Origin: Cellulomonas sp. WB94
GTDB taxonomy: Bacteria; Actinomycetota; Actinomycetes; Actinomycetales; Cellulomonadaceae
Assembly (NCBI RefSeq): GCF_003115775.1
Contig: NZ_QEES01000002.1
Span: 434,001 to 498,000 of the forward strand
DNA length: 64,000 nucleotides
Direction: 5' to 3'
In this document: positions 1 to 7,140 of the stretch, piece after piece
Position numbering within the stretch: the first letter of the stretch is position 1
Layout: every line of letters starts with the position of its first letter
The notes under the pieces: generated by a model
The model's database searches: none
Seen by the model: the letters and a program-made list of their open reading frames with translations, nothing else
What the model was told of the DNA's origin: nothing
Program-made: the position numbers and the translations under genes

Positions 1-910
1 CCGCTCCGCCGCTCGACGGCGACGCGGCCGCGAGCAGCCGGGCGACCGCACGCAGCGTCTCGGCGGGGACGCCGCTGACCTGCTCGGCGCGCTCGGGCCA
101 CCACGACGCGACGGAGCGACGCAGGTCGTCCAGCCCCGTGGTGCGGCGCTCGACGTACGCCGCGTCCTCCAGCCCTTCCGCGAGCACGACGTGCATGAGC
201 GCGAGCAGGACGACAAGGTCCGTCCCCGGCACCGGCTGCACGTGGGTCCCCCGGCCGTCCGACGTGAGGTCGGCCGTCGCGGACCGCCGCGGGTCGACGA
301 CGACGAGCCCGCCCGCGGCCCGGACGCCCGCCAGGTGCTGCACCGACGGTGGCATCGTCTCGGCGACGTTCGAGCCCAGCAGCAGCACGGCCTGCGCTCC
401 ACCGAGGTCCTCGAGCGGGAACGGCAGCCCGCGGTCGATGCCGAGCGTCCGGTTCGCGCCGGCCGCCGCGCTCGCCATGCAGAACCGACCGTTGTAGTCG
501 ATGTTCGGCGTGGCGAGCACGGCACGGGCGAACTTGCCGAGCGTGTAGGCCTTCTCGTTCGTCAGGGCGCCGCCGCCGAACACCGCCACGGTCTCCGGGC
601 CGCTCTCGGCCCGCAGCTCACGCAGCCTGCGAGCCACGAACCCGAGGGCCTCGTCCCAGGTCGCGAGACGCAGCCGGCCGTCGGTCCGCAGCAGCGGCGT
701 CGTCAGCCGGTCCGGGGTGCGCAGGAGGCTCGCGCTCGTCCAGCCCTTCTGGCACAGGCCGCCCCGGTTCGTCGGGAAGTCGCGTCCTGACACCGTGACC
801 GGGCTCCCGCCGGCCGCCGCGACGGAGGCGTCCGTCGAGACGGCCGGCGTGAGCTGCATCGCGCACTGCAGCGCGCAGTACGGGCAGTGCGTGTCGGCGG
901 CGCCCGTCAT
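1..910 (-). CDS. Molybdopterin nitrate reductase, catalytic subunit (partial)
   Basis: Catalytic subunit of a molybdopterin oxidoreductase, most likely the cytoplasmic assimilatory nitrate reductase that turns nitrate into nitrite. Only about the first 303 residues are here; the frame is still open at the window edge. The N-terminal [4Fe-4S] motif is visible as C9-x2-C12-x3-C16-x36-C53, followed by the KGW step typical of the family, and further on by GSNVAE and VVVDPRR segments of the molybdopterin fold. No twin-arginine signal precedes it. The ATG overlaps the stop of the nitrate transporter by one base (TGATG), so the two are probably translationally coupled. Formate dehydrogenases share this fold; the transporter neighbour is the reason for choosing nitrate. 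Confidence 0.83.
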   Translation of the reverse strand, partial: MTGAADTHCPYCALQCAMQLTPAVSTDASVAAAGGSPVTVSGRDFPTNRGGLCQKGWTSASLLRTPDRLTTPLLRTDGRLRLATWDEALGFVARRLRELRAESGPETVAVFGGGALTNEKAYTLGKFARAVLATPNIDYNGRFCMASAAAGANRTLGIDRGLPFPLEDLGGAQAVLLLGSNVAETMPPSVQHLAGVRAAGGLVVVDPRRSATADLTSDGRGTHVQPVPGTDLVVLLALMHVVLAEGLEDAAYVERRTTGLDDLRRSVASWWPERAEQVSGVPAETLRAVARLLAAASPSSGGA

Positions 911-2298
911 CAGACCGCCGCCGCCGCCATCGCCGCGCCACGCCGGTGGTAGACGGCCCACGCGACGACCGACATGACGACATAGAGGCCGATGAACACC
1001 CAGAGCGCCGCCTCGAGGCCGCCCGTGCGCGACGTCGACATCGCGAAGCCGCGCGGGATGAGGAAGCCGCCCAGCGCGCCGATCGCCCCCGCGATGCCGA
1101 TGCACCCGGCGGCCGCCTTGGCAGCCCGGTCGAGCGCCGCCGCGCCGACGACCCCGGCCCGGAAGACCGCCGGGATCATGCGGTACGTCGACCCGTTGCC
1201 GACTCCCGTCGCGACGAACAGGACGAGGAACGACGTGAGGAAGAGCCCGAACGAGTGCGACCGCAGCGCGGCGATCGCCCCGAGCGCCCCGAGCGCCATC
1301 GCGACGAACGAGGCGATCGTCACGCGCGTGCCGCCGAGCCGGTCGGCCAGCTTGCCACCGAGGGGCCGTGCGAGCGAGCCGACGAGCGCGCCCAGGAACG
1401 CGATCGACGCGGTGACCTCGGGGAACTGGCCCTTGAGAAGCGTCGGGAAGGCACCCGAGTAGCCGATGAACGAGCCGAACGTGCCGATGTACAGGAACGA
1501 GATGATCCACGTGTGCCGCGTGCGGGTCGCCGCGGCGAACGCCCGGTAGTCAGCCTTGGCACTCGTCAGGTTGTCCATGAACCGCCACGCGACGAACGCC
1601 GCGAGCAGCACGAACGGGATGAACATCAGGCCGGCCCGCTCGAGCGAGAGCCCCGCGCCCGCGACGATCACGAGCGGCACGGCGAACTGCACCGCGGCGG
1701 TCCCGAGGTTGCCGCCCGCCGCGTTGAGGCCGAGCGCCGTGCCCTTCTCGCGAGCCGGGTAGAAGAACGAGATGTTCGCCATCGAGGACGCGAAGTTGCC
1801 GCCGCCGACCCCCGCGAGCGCCGCGATCGCGAGCATGACGCCGAACGGCGTCTCGGGTCGCTGCACGGCCCACGCGATCGCCGACGTCGGCAGGAGCAGG
1901 AGCAGCGCGGACACGATCGTCCAGTTGCGGCCGCCGAAGCGCGGGACGGCGAACGTGTACGGGATCCGCAGCGTCGCACCGACGAGGCTCGGCACCGCGA
2001 TGAGCCAGAACATCTGGTCCACGCTGAAGGCGAAGCCCGCAGCGGGCAGCTGCGGCACGACGATGCTCCAGACCGCCCACACCGCGAAGCCGAGGAACTC
2101 CGCCAACACGGAGGCTGCGAGGTTGCGCTGGGCGATGCGGCGGCCGCCGTCGGCCCAGAACGTCGGGTCCTCGGGATCCCAGCGGTCGATCCAGCGCCCG
2201 CGCGCCGAGTGCGTCCTGCCGAGCGGGACGACGGGGTCGGTGATCGTCGTGGGTCCGGCGACCGTGCCGACGGGGGTCACGGTGGTGGGAGTCGCCAT
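910..2298 (-). CDS. narK: NarK/NasA-type nitrate/nitrite transporter
   Basis: Major facilitator protein of 462 residues with about 12 membrane segments that moves nitrate and/or nitrite across the cytoplasmic membrane. Family signatures are visible: a glycine-rich GVGGGNFASSMANISFF segment and, shortly after, GLNAAGGNLG, which match the nitrate signature of the NNP family, plus conserved arginines in the RIPYTF and RFGGRNW stretches. ATG at 2298 is preferred over the in-frame GTG at 2301 because AGGAGG (2304-2309) lies five bases before the ATG and only two before the GTG. It is followed directly by the nitrate reductase gene, so uptake and reduction form one unit. Confidence 0.92.
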   Translation of the reverse strand: MATPTTVTPVGTVAGPTTITDPVVPLGRTHSARGRWIDRWDPEDPTFWADGGRRIAQRNLAASVLAEFLGFAVWAVWSIVVPQLPAAGFAFSVDQMFWLIAVPSLVGATLRIPYTFAVPRFGGRNWTIVSALLLLLPTSAIAWAVQRPETPFGVMLAIAALAGVGGGNFASSMANISFFYPAREKGTALGLNAAGGNLGTAAVQFAVPLVIVAGAGLSLERAGLMFIPFVLLAAFVAWRFMDNLTSAKADYRAFAAATRTRHTWIISFLYIGTFGSFIGYSGAFPTLLKGQFPEVTASIAFLGALVGSLARPLGGKLADRLGGTRVTIASFVAMALGALGAIAALRSHSFGLFLTSFLVLFVATGVGNGSTYRMIPAVFRAGVVGAAALDRAAKAAAGCIGIAGAIGALGGFLIPRGFAMSTSRTGGLEAALWVFIGLYVVMSVVAWAVYHRRGAAMAAAAV

Positions 2299-2456
2299 CA
2301 CTGCCTCCTGGAGGGTCGGCCCCGGTCGGGCCGTCGCCTCGACGTTAGGAAGCGGTTGTTACGCCTCGCTCCCTCGCTCGTGACGCGCGTGGAAACCTCC
2401 GCGCACACCCGGCGCGCGCCGTCCGTGAGATCCCGCGAGAGCACGGGGCCGCCGGG

Positions 2457-2933
2457 TCAGTCGGCGGGACGCTCCGTCGGGGTCTCGTCGTGCGGGGTCA
2501 CGGCGTCCGGGGCCGCGTCGTGCGCCGCGAGTGCCTCGTCCAGCTCGGCCATGAGGCGCCGGCACTCCTCGACGTCCCACGGCGTCCCGGACAGCTCGAA
2601 CTCGAAGAGCACCGGCCGGCCCGAGCGCGCCGCCACGACCCGGCACGCGCGCTGGTAGTGCACCCCGAAGTTCCGGTTGCCGCTGCCGATGACCCCGACC
2701 ATGCGCCGACGGTTGACGTCGGACGCGAGGAAGCGCAGGACGCCCTCGGGCACGGTGTCGTTGCGGTCGTTGCCGGACTTGTACGACGGTGTGAGCAGCA
2801 CCCACGGACCGTCGGCCTCGCTCAGCCGGTGCTCCCGGTCCGCGAGGTTGAACACGGGCCGACCGAGACGCTCGGCGAACGAGCGGACCAGGCCGCTCGA
2901 CGACGAGTAGTAGTAGATCGGTGTCTGGCGCAT
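2457..2933 (-). CDS. nrdI: NrdI, flavodoxin-like protein of class Ib ribonucleotide reductase
   Basis: Small flavoprotein of 158 residues. NrdI proteins supply the oxidant used to build the dimanganese-tyrosyl cofactor of NrdF. The N-terminus reads YYYSSSSG, the FMN phosphate loop position, and the diagnostic GNRNFG motif follows in the middle. The C-terminus has a short Asp/Glu-rich tail not needed for the fold. The usual partners nrdH, nrdE and nrdF are not adjacent, which is unusual because they normally form one operon; they may lie elsewhere. The ribosome binding site is weak. It points the same way as narK, separated by 158 bases that probably hold the narK promoter. Confidence 0.8.
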   Translation of the reverse strand: MRQTPIYYYSSSSGLVRSFAERLGRPVFNLADREHRLSEADGPWVLLTPSYKSGNDRNDTVPEGVLRFLASDVNRRRMVGVIGSGNRNFGVHYQRACRVVAARSGRPVLFEFELSGTPWDVEECRRLMAELDEALAAHDAAPDAVTPHDETPTERPAD

Positions 2934-3022
2934 GGCCTGCCCAGCAAACCAGCCCTGGGACCCCGCCGCGAGGACGATGGTCCTCGACTCAGCACCCCGG
3001 CAGGCTCAGCGCCCCGGCAGAC

Positions 3023-3655
3023 TCAGAGCCCCGCGATGAGGTCGGCGAACGAGGTGGGGTTCGCGAACGGGTCGGAGACGCGGTGCGGCGACCGTGCGGC
3101 GACGAGGTCGGCGAGCTCACCGGCGGCGCGCTCGACCCGCACCTGGAGCGGCGGGACGTCGTCGGGCACCTGCTCGGCGCTCGTCGCGCCGAAGTCCTCG
3201 GTCGCGCCGAACACCGACGTCGGCACCACGACGGCGTGCAGGTACGTGAACAGCGGGCGCAGGGCGTGCTCGAGCGCGAGCGAGTGCCGGGCGGTCCCCG
3301 CGGTCGCGCCGAGCAGCACCGGCATGGCGGCCAACGAGCCGGGCTCGAGGACGTCGAAGAAGGTCTTGAACAGCCCGCTGTAGGAGCCCGAGAAGATCGG
3401 CGAGACGGCGATGACGCCGTCCGCCTGCACGACTGTGTCGATCGCTCGCTTCAGGTCCGCGGACGCCAGGCCGGTCAGCAGCATGTTCGTCAGGTCGTGC
3501 GCGTGCTCGCGCAGCTCGACGACCTGGACGTCCACGTCGATCCCCCGCTCACGCAGCGAGGTCGCGGTCGCCTCGGCGAGCCGGTCGGCGAGCAGCCGCG
3601 TCGAGGACGGCTGGCGCAGCCCGCCCGCGACGACGGCGATGGTGCGGCGGCTCAT
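3023..3655 (-). CDS. CE1759-type NAD(P)H-dependent FMN reductase
   Basis: Flavodoxin-fold reductase of 210 residues that uses NAD(P)H to reduce FMN for the partner monooxygenase. The N-terminus AVVAGGLRQPSSTRLLAD is the nucleotide phosphate loop; SPIFSGSYSGLFKTFFD is the second flavin-contact loop typical of SsuE/MsuE-like reductases. The ATG at 3655 overlaps the stop of the LLM gene by four bases (ATGA), so translation is coupled. The pairing and order match the known CE1758/CE1759 'LLM duo' of actinobacteria. The substrate of the pair is unknown. Confidence 0.9.
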   Translation of the reverse strand: MSRRTIAVVAGGLRQPSSTRLLADRLAEATATSLRERGIDVDVQVVELREHAHDLTNMLLTGLASADLKRAIDTVVQADGVIAVSPIFSGSYSGLFKTFFDVLEPGSLAAMPVLLGATAGTARHSLALEHALRPLFTYLHAVVVPTSVFGATEDFGATSAEQVPDDVPPLQVRVERAAGELADLVAARSPHRVSDPFANPTSFADLIAGL

Positions 3656-4809
3656 CGCGAGACCCCCGCGCTCTCGGGCTCCGGAGACGCGCCGGTGACG
3701 TCGTCGGGCGCGGCGTAGACCGTCGCGTCCTTCGAGCCGCCGGCCGCCGCCACGAGCGACGTGTGCGTCGGGGCGTCCGGCACGTGCGCCGGGCGGCCGA
3801 TCGCGAGCTCCTTGCGCAGCACCGGGACGACCTCCCCACCGAGGATGTCGAGCTGCTCGAGGACCGTCTTGAGCGGCAGGCCCGCGTGGTCCATGAGGAA
3901 CAGCTGGCGCTGGTAGTCGCCGACGTGGACGCGCATCGCGGCGTACCGGTCGATGACCTCCTGCGGGCTGCCGACCGTGAGCGGCGTCTGGGCGGTGAAC
4001 TCCTCCATCGTCGGGCCGTGGCCGTAGACGGGGGCGTTGTCGAAGTACGGGCGGAACTCGCGCTTGGCGTCCTGGCTGTTCGCGCGCATGAAGACCTGAC
4101 CGCCGAGGCCGACGATGGCCTGGTCGGCGGACCCGTGGCCGTAGTGCTCGAAGCGGCGGCGGTACAGCGCGACCATCTGCTGCGTGTGCTCGATGGGCCA
4201 GAAGATGTTGTTGTGGAAGAACCCGTCGCCGTAGAAGGCGGCCTGCTCGGCGATCTCGGGGCTGCGGATGGAGCCGTGCCACACGAACGGCGCGACGCCG
4301 TCGAGCGGGCGCGGGGTCGCGGTGAAGGACTGCAGCGGCGTGCGGAACTTGCCCGACCAGTCGACGACCTCCTCGTCCCAGAGCCGGCGCAGCAGCGCGT
4401 AGTTCTCGATCGCGAGGTTGAGGCCCTGGCGGATGTCCTTGCCGAACCACGGGTAGACCGGGCCGGTGTTGCCGCGGCCCATGATGAGGTCGATGCGGCC
4501 GTCCGCGAGGTGCTGGAGCATCGCGTAGTCCTCGGCGATCTTCACCGGGTCGTTCGTCGTGATCAGCGTCGTGGCCGTCGACAGCTGCAGCGTCGTGGTC
4601 TTCGCGGCGATCCAGCCGAGCATCGTGGTCGGCGACGAGGGCACGAACGGCGGGTTGTGGTGCTCACCGGTCGCGAAGACGTCGAGCCCGACCTCCTCGG
4701 CGTGCAGGGCGATCGTCATCATCGCCTTGATGCGCTCGTTCTCGGTCGGGGTGCGACCCGACACCGGGTCGGTGGTGAGATCCCCGACGGTGAAGATTCC
4801 GAACTGCAT
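3652..4809 (-). CDS. CE1758-family LLM-class flavin monooxygenase
   Basis: Luciferase-like TIM-barrel oxidoreductase of 385 residues, first gene of a two-gene operon with its flavin reductase. It begins MQFGIFTVGD and carries the GEHHNPPF and GRGNTGPVYPWF segments of the CE1758 family, then a variable C-terminal tail rich in Ala, Pro and Ser. The frame is open to 4851, but the ATG at 4809 has AGGAGC about six bases upstream and matches the family N-terminus, while the extension would cover a perfect palindrome that looks like an operator. The reaction is presumably FMNH2- and O2-dependent oxidation of a small organic compound; the substrate cannot be read from sequence. Confidence 0.9.
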   Translation of the reverse strand: MQFGIFTVGDLTTDPVSGRTPTENERIKAMMTIALHAEEVGLDVFATGEHHNPPFVPSSPTTMLGWIAAKTTTLQLSTATTLITTNDPVKIAEDYAMLQHLADGRIDLIMGRGNTGPVYPWFGKDIRQGLNLAIENYALLRRLWDEEVVDWSGKFRTPLQSFTATPRPLDGVAPFVWHGSIRSPEIAEQAAFYGDGFFHNNIFWPIEHTQQMVALYRRRFEHYGHGSADQAIVGLGGQVFMRANSQDAKREFRPYFDNAPVYGHGPTMEEFTAQTPLTVGSPQEVIDRYAAMRVHVGDYQRQLFLMDHAGLPLKTVLEQLDILGGEVVPVLRKELAIGRPAHVPDAPTHTSLVAAAGGSKDATVYAAPDDVTGASPEPESAGVSR

Positions 4810-4829
4810 GTGACCGCTCCTGCCATCCG

Positions 4830-4843
4830 ATGTTGTACAACAT
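4830..4843. promoter_or_regulatory. 14-bp palindromic operator ATGTTGTACAACAT
   Basis: A perfect 14-bp palindrome, strikingly AT-rich against the local background, sits 20 bases before the start of the LLM gene. This is where a dimeric repressor of the TetR, MarR or GntR type would block transcription of the monooxygenase/reductase pair. No such regulator is adjacent, so the controlling protein is unknown. Confidence 0.5.
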
Positions 4844-4920
4844 TCAACCATCTGGTCAGCAGAACCTCAACCCCTGCGGCGGTATTCCCCGATCGGCAGT
4901 CCGGCGGGCCGTCGCGCGGG

Positions 4921-5931
4921 CTACACGACGAGCGCGCGCAGCCGCGGCAGGACCTCGGTCGCGTACAGCTCGAGGAACCGCGGCTGGTCCGGGCCGGGCG
5001 CATGGAACACCAGGTGCCGGAACCCGAGGTCCAGGTACTCCTGCGCGCGCCGGACGTGCTCCTCGGGGTCGGTCGAGACGATCCAGCGGGACGCGACGCG
5101 CTCGATCGGCAGCGCGTCGGCCAGGCGCTGCATCTCGACCGGGTCCTCGACCCCCGTCTTCTCCTCCGGGGTGAGCGCGAGCGCGCCCCAGAACCGCGTG
5201 TCCGCGAGCGCGCGGTCGGGGTCGTCGTCGAACGACACCTTCATCTCGATGAGCGTGTCGACGTCGCCCGCGACGCGTCCCGCCTTCTCGAGCCCCTCGG
5301 CCAGGGCCGGCACGAGCGTGTCTTCGTACAGCGTGCGCGGCTTGCCTGACGTCGTGATGAAGCCGTCCGCCATCCGCCCCGCGAGCCGTGTCGCGGCCGG
5401 GCCGGACGCACCGATGTAGATCGGCACGGGCGACTCGGGGCGGTCGTACACCGTCGCGTTCTCGGTGCGGAAGTACGTGCCCTCGAACGTGACGCGGTCC
5501 TCACGCCACAGCTGCTGGATGAGCTGCACCGACTCCTTCAGCCGGGCGAACCGCTCCTTCATGTCGGGCCACTCGATGCCCAGCGGCACCTCGTTGAGCG
5601 ACTCCCCCGAGCCCACGCCGAGCACGATCCGACCCGGGAACATCACGCCGAGCGTCCCGAACGCCTGCGCGACGACCGCGGGGTGGTACCGGAAGCTCGG
5701 CGTGAGCACCGACGTGCCGAGGATGATCCGCTCGGTCCGCGCGCCAACGGCCCCGAGCCACGGGATCGCCGCCGGCGCATGCCCGTCGTCGTGCCGCCAC
5801 GGCTGGAAGTGGTCGGAGATGAACACCGAGTCGAACCCCGCCTGCTCGGCCAGCACCGCGTAGTCGGCGAGCTGCGCCGGCCCGAACTGCTCTGCGGACG
5901 CCTTGTACCCGAACCGGACCTGACCCGTCAT
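4921..5931 (-). CDS. fgd: F420-dependent glucose-6-phosphate dehydrogenase
   Basis: TIM-barrel LLM-class enzyme of 336 residues that oxidises glucose 6-phosphate while reducing coenzyme F420. It aligns from end to end with mycobacterial Fgd1: it starts with the same LGYKASAEQF-like stretch (here FGYKASAEQF), has SDHFQPW with the putative catalytic His at residue 41 and Trp at 45, and GVGSGE with the acid at Glu110, then TSGK, FWGALALT and ASRWIV further on, which hold the phosphate-binding residues in Fgd1. The presence of this gene implies the organism makes F420, although no F420 biosynthesis gene is in view. It lies downstream of, but 112 bases from, the LLM operon start, with no shared overlap. 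Confidence 0.93.
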   Translation of the reverse strand: MTGQVRFGYKASAEQFGPAQLADYAVLAEQAGFDSVFISDHFQPWRHDDGHAPAAIPWLGAVGARTERIILGTSVLTPSFRYHPAVVAQAFGTLGVMFPGRIVLGVGSGESLNEVPLGIEWPDMKERFARLKESVQLIQQLWREDRVTFEGTYFRTENATVYDRPESPVPIYIGASGPAATRLAGRMADGFITTSGKPRTLYEDTLVPALAEGLEKAGRVAGDVDTLIEMKVSFDDDPDRALADTRFWGALALTPEEKTGVEDPVEMQRLADALPIERVASRWIVSTDPEEHVRRAQEYLDLGFRHLVFHAPGPDQPRFLELYATEVLPRLRALVV

Positions 5932-6019
5932 CGTGATCTCCCTCGTGCGTCGACGTCGCGTCCATCATCGTCGCCGACGCAGGTGAACGGCGTGTTGCAC
6001 GCCGGGATCGTCGGAGGCG

Positions 6020-6796
6020 TCAGGCCGCCGCGGGCAGGTGCGGTGCGGGCAGGTGCAGAGCCGGCAGGTGCAGCGAGGGCAGGTGCAGCTCGTGGAGCGC
6101 GTCGAGCAGGATCCGGTTGAACGCGACCGGCTGGTGGGTGTTGACGTCGTGACCCGCGCCGGGCACGACCAACAGCCGGGTCCCCGGCCGGGCGGCGCCG
6201 AGGTACCGCCGCTCGTCGAGCCGCAGCGGGTCGCGCCGACCGTTGACGAGCCACACGGGCACGTCGAGGCCGCGGAGGTCCGCGAGCGGCGAGTACCCCG
6301 TGAGCACCCTCAGCATGTCGGTGACGACCGACCAGTCGTCGCCGCCGATGTCGAGGGTCCGCGTCACGTGGCCGGCGAGCCGGCGGTACGCGCCGATCGG
6401 CTTGCCGCGGATCTCCGTCGAGCACCCCGCGAGGACGACGCCCGCCAGCGCGCCCTCGCGCCGCGCGGCGTACGCGAGCGAGGTGTACCCGCCGAGGGAG
6501 AGGCCGACGAGCAGCGGCGGGACGGCGCAGCCGGCCACGGCCTCGTCGATCGCCGCGAACGCAGCCTCGGCCGTGAACCGCTCACCGGCACGCGCACCGT
6601 GACCGGGCAGGTCGATCGCGACGCCGCGGTGCCCACGCCGAGCGATCGCGTCGACCTGGGAGGACCAGATCGCCGACGACGTGCGGACTCCGTGGACGAA
6701 GATGACGGGACGCGGGATGACGGGGCTCTTCTCGGGGGCTGGCGGGGCTGCTGGCTCGATGGTAAGCCGCGCTCCTGGGCGGACCCTGGGTGCCAT
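6020..6796 (-). CDS. Alpha/beta hydrolase with a C-terminal HLPxL repeat
   Basis: Serine hydrolase of 258 residues. The fold is clear: oxyanion loop FVHG near residue 34, nucleophile elbow GLSLGG, acid in NGRRDPL and catalytic His in PGAGHDVN. The substrate is unknown. The last ~22 residues are unusual: a five-residue motif LHLPx is repeated four times and is encoded by a 15-bp tandem repeat in the DNA. The first ~26 residues, rich in Pro and Ala, are poorly conserved in such enzymes, so the true start may be a little downstream; the ATG at 6796 stands only 14 bases from the divergent small gene, leaving little space for two promoters. Confidence 0.8.
   Translation of the reverse strand: MAPRVRPGARLTIEPAAPPAPEKSPVIPRPVIFVHGVRTSSAIWSSQVDAIARRGHRGVAIDLPGHGARAGERFTAEAAFAAIDEAVAGCAVPPLLVGLSLGGYTSLAYAARREGALAGVVLAGCSTEIRGKPIGAYRRLAGHVTRTLDIGGDDWSVVTDMLRVLTGYSPLADLRGLDVPVWLVNGRRDPLRLDERRYLGAARPGTRLLVVPGAGHDVNTHQPVAFNRILLDALHELHLPSLHLPALHLPAPHLPAAA
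6032..6091. repeat. 4 x 15-bp in-frame tandem repeat
   Basis: Four consecutive 15-bp units of the form GGGCAGGTGCAGNNC (6032-6046, 6047-6061, 6062-6076, 6077-6091) with few differences. The period is a multiple of three, and the array encodes the LHLPx repeats at the end of the hydrolase. A change in copy number would lengthen or shorten the protein tail without breaking the frame. Confidence 0.8.
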
Positions 6797-6810
6797 GGCA
6801 TCCTGCGGGC

Positions 6811-7101
6811 ATGCCGTCGTACCGCATCACCCTCGGCGTCGGCGCCCTGCGCGCCGGGACCGACCCGCAGACCGTCCTGCCCGCCGCTGCTGCCGCCGCG
6901 CGCGAGCTGACGGTCGTCGAGGCCTGGGACCTGGCCGTCGTGCGCGGCGAGCCCCGCATCACCGTCCGCTTCACGGCCGACGACGACGAGGGCGCGACGC
7001 ACGTCGGCCGCCACACGAACGCGGTCGTCGAGACGCTCGCGGACGTGCTCGCCCCGCAGCTGACCCGCAGGTGGGGAGCACGCTGGTACCCGGTGCGCTG
7101 A
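6811..7101 (+). CDS. Small conserved-looking protein of unknown function
   Basis: A 96-residue protein I do not recognise. It starts MPSYRITLGV, is Ala/Val/Arg-rich, and shows an alternation of beta-like stretches (YRITLGVGAL, PRITVRF) around a central helix (AAAAARELTVVEAWDL), with Arg/His-rich later segments. It has no signal peptide, no membrane span and no cysteines. It is divergent from the hydrolase. The ATG at 6811 is chosen over an upstream in-frame GTG at 6790, which would overlap the opposite gene. Good reading-frame statistics but no clear homologue make this a moderate call. Confidence 0.6.
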   Translation: MPSYRITLGVGALRAGTDPQTVLPAAAAAARELTVVEAWDLAVVRGEPRITVRFTADDDEGATHVGRHTNAVVETLADVLAPQLTRRWGARWYPVR

Positions 7102-7140
7102 CCCCCCGGACGCCGGGCGCAGACCCCGGCACGTCGGGCG

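Noticed and set aside
2331-2362. Possible GlnR box upstream of the nitrate transporter (GTAAC on the minus strand)
   Set aside because: A GTAAC half is present but the second half and the spacing do not fit the usual GTnAC-n6-GnAAC pattern.
3652-4851. Longer start of the LLM gene at 4851
   Set aside because: The added residues are not typical for the family and would place the palindromic operator inside the coding region.
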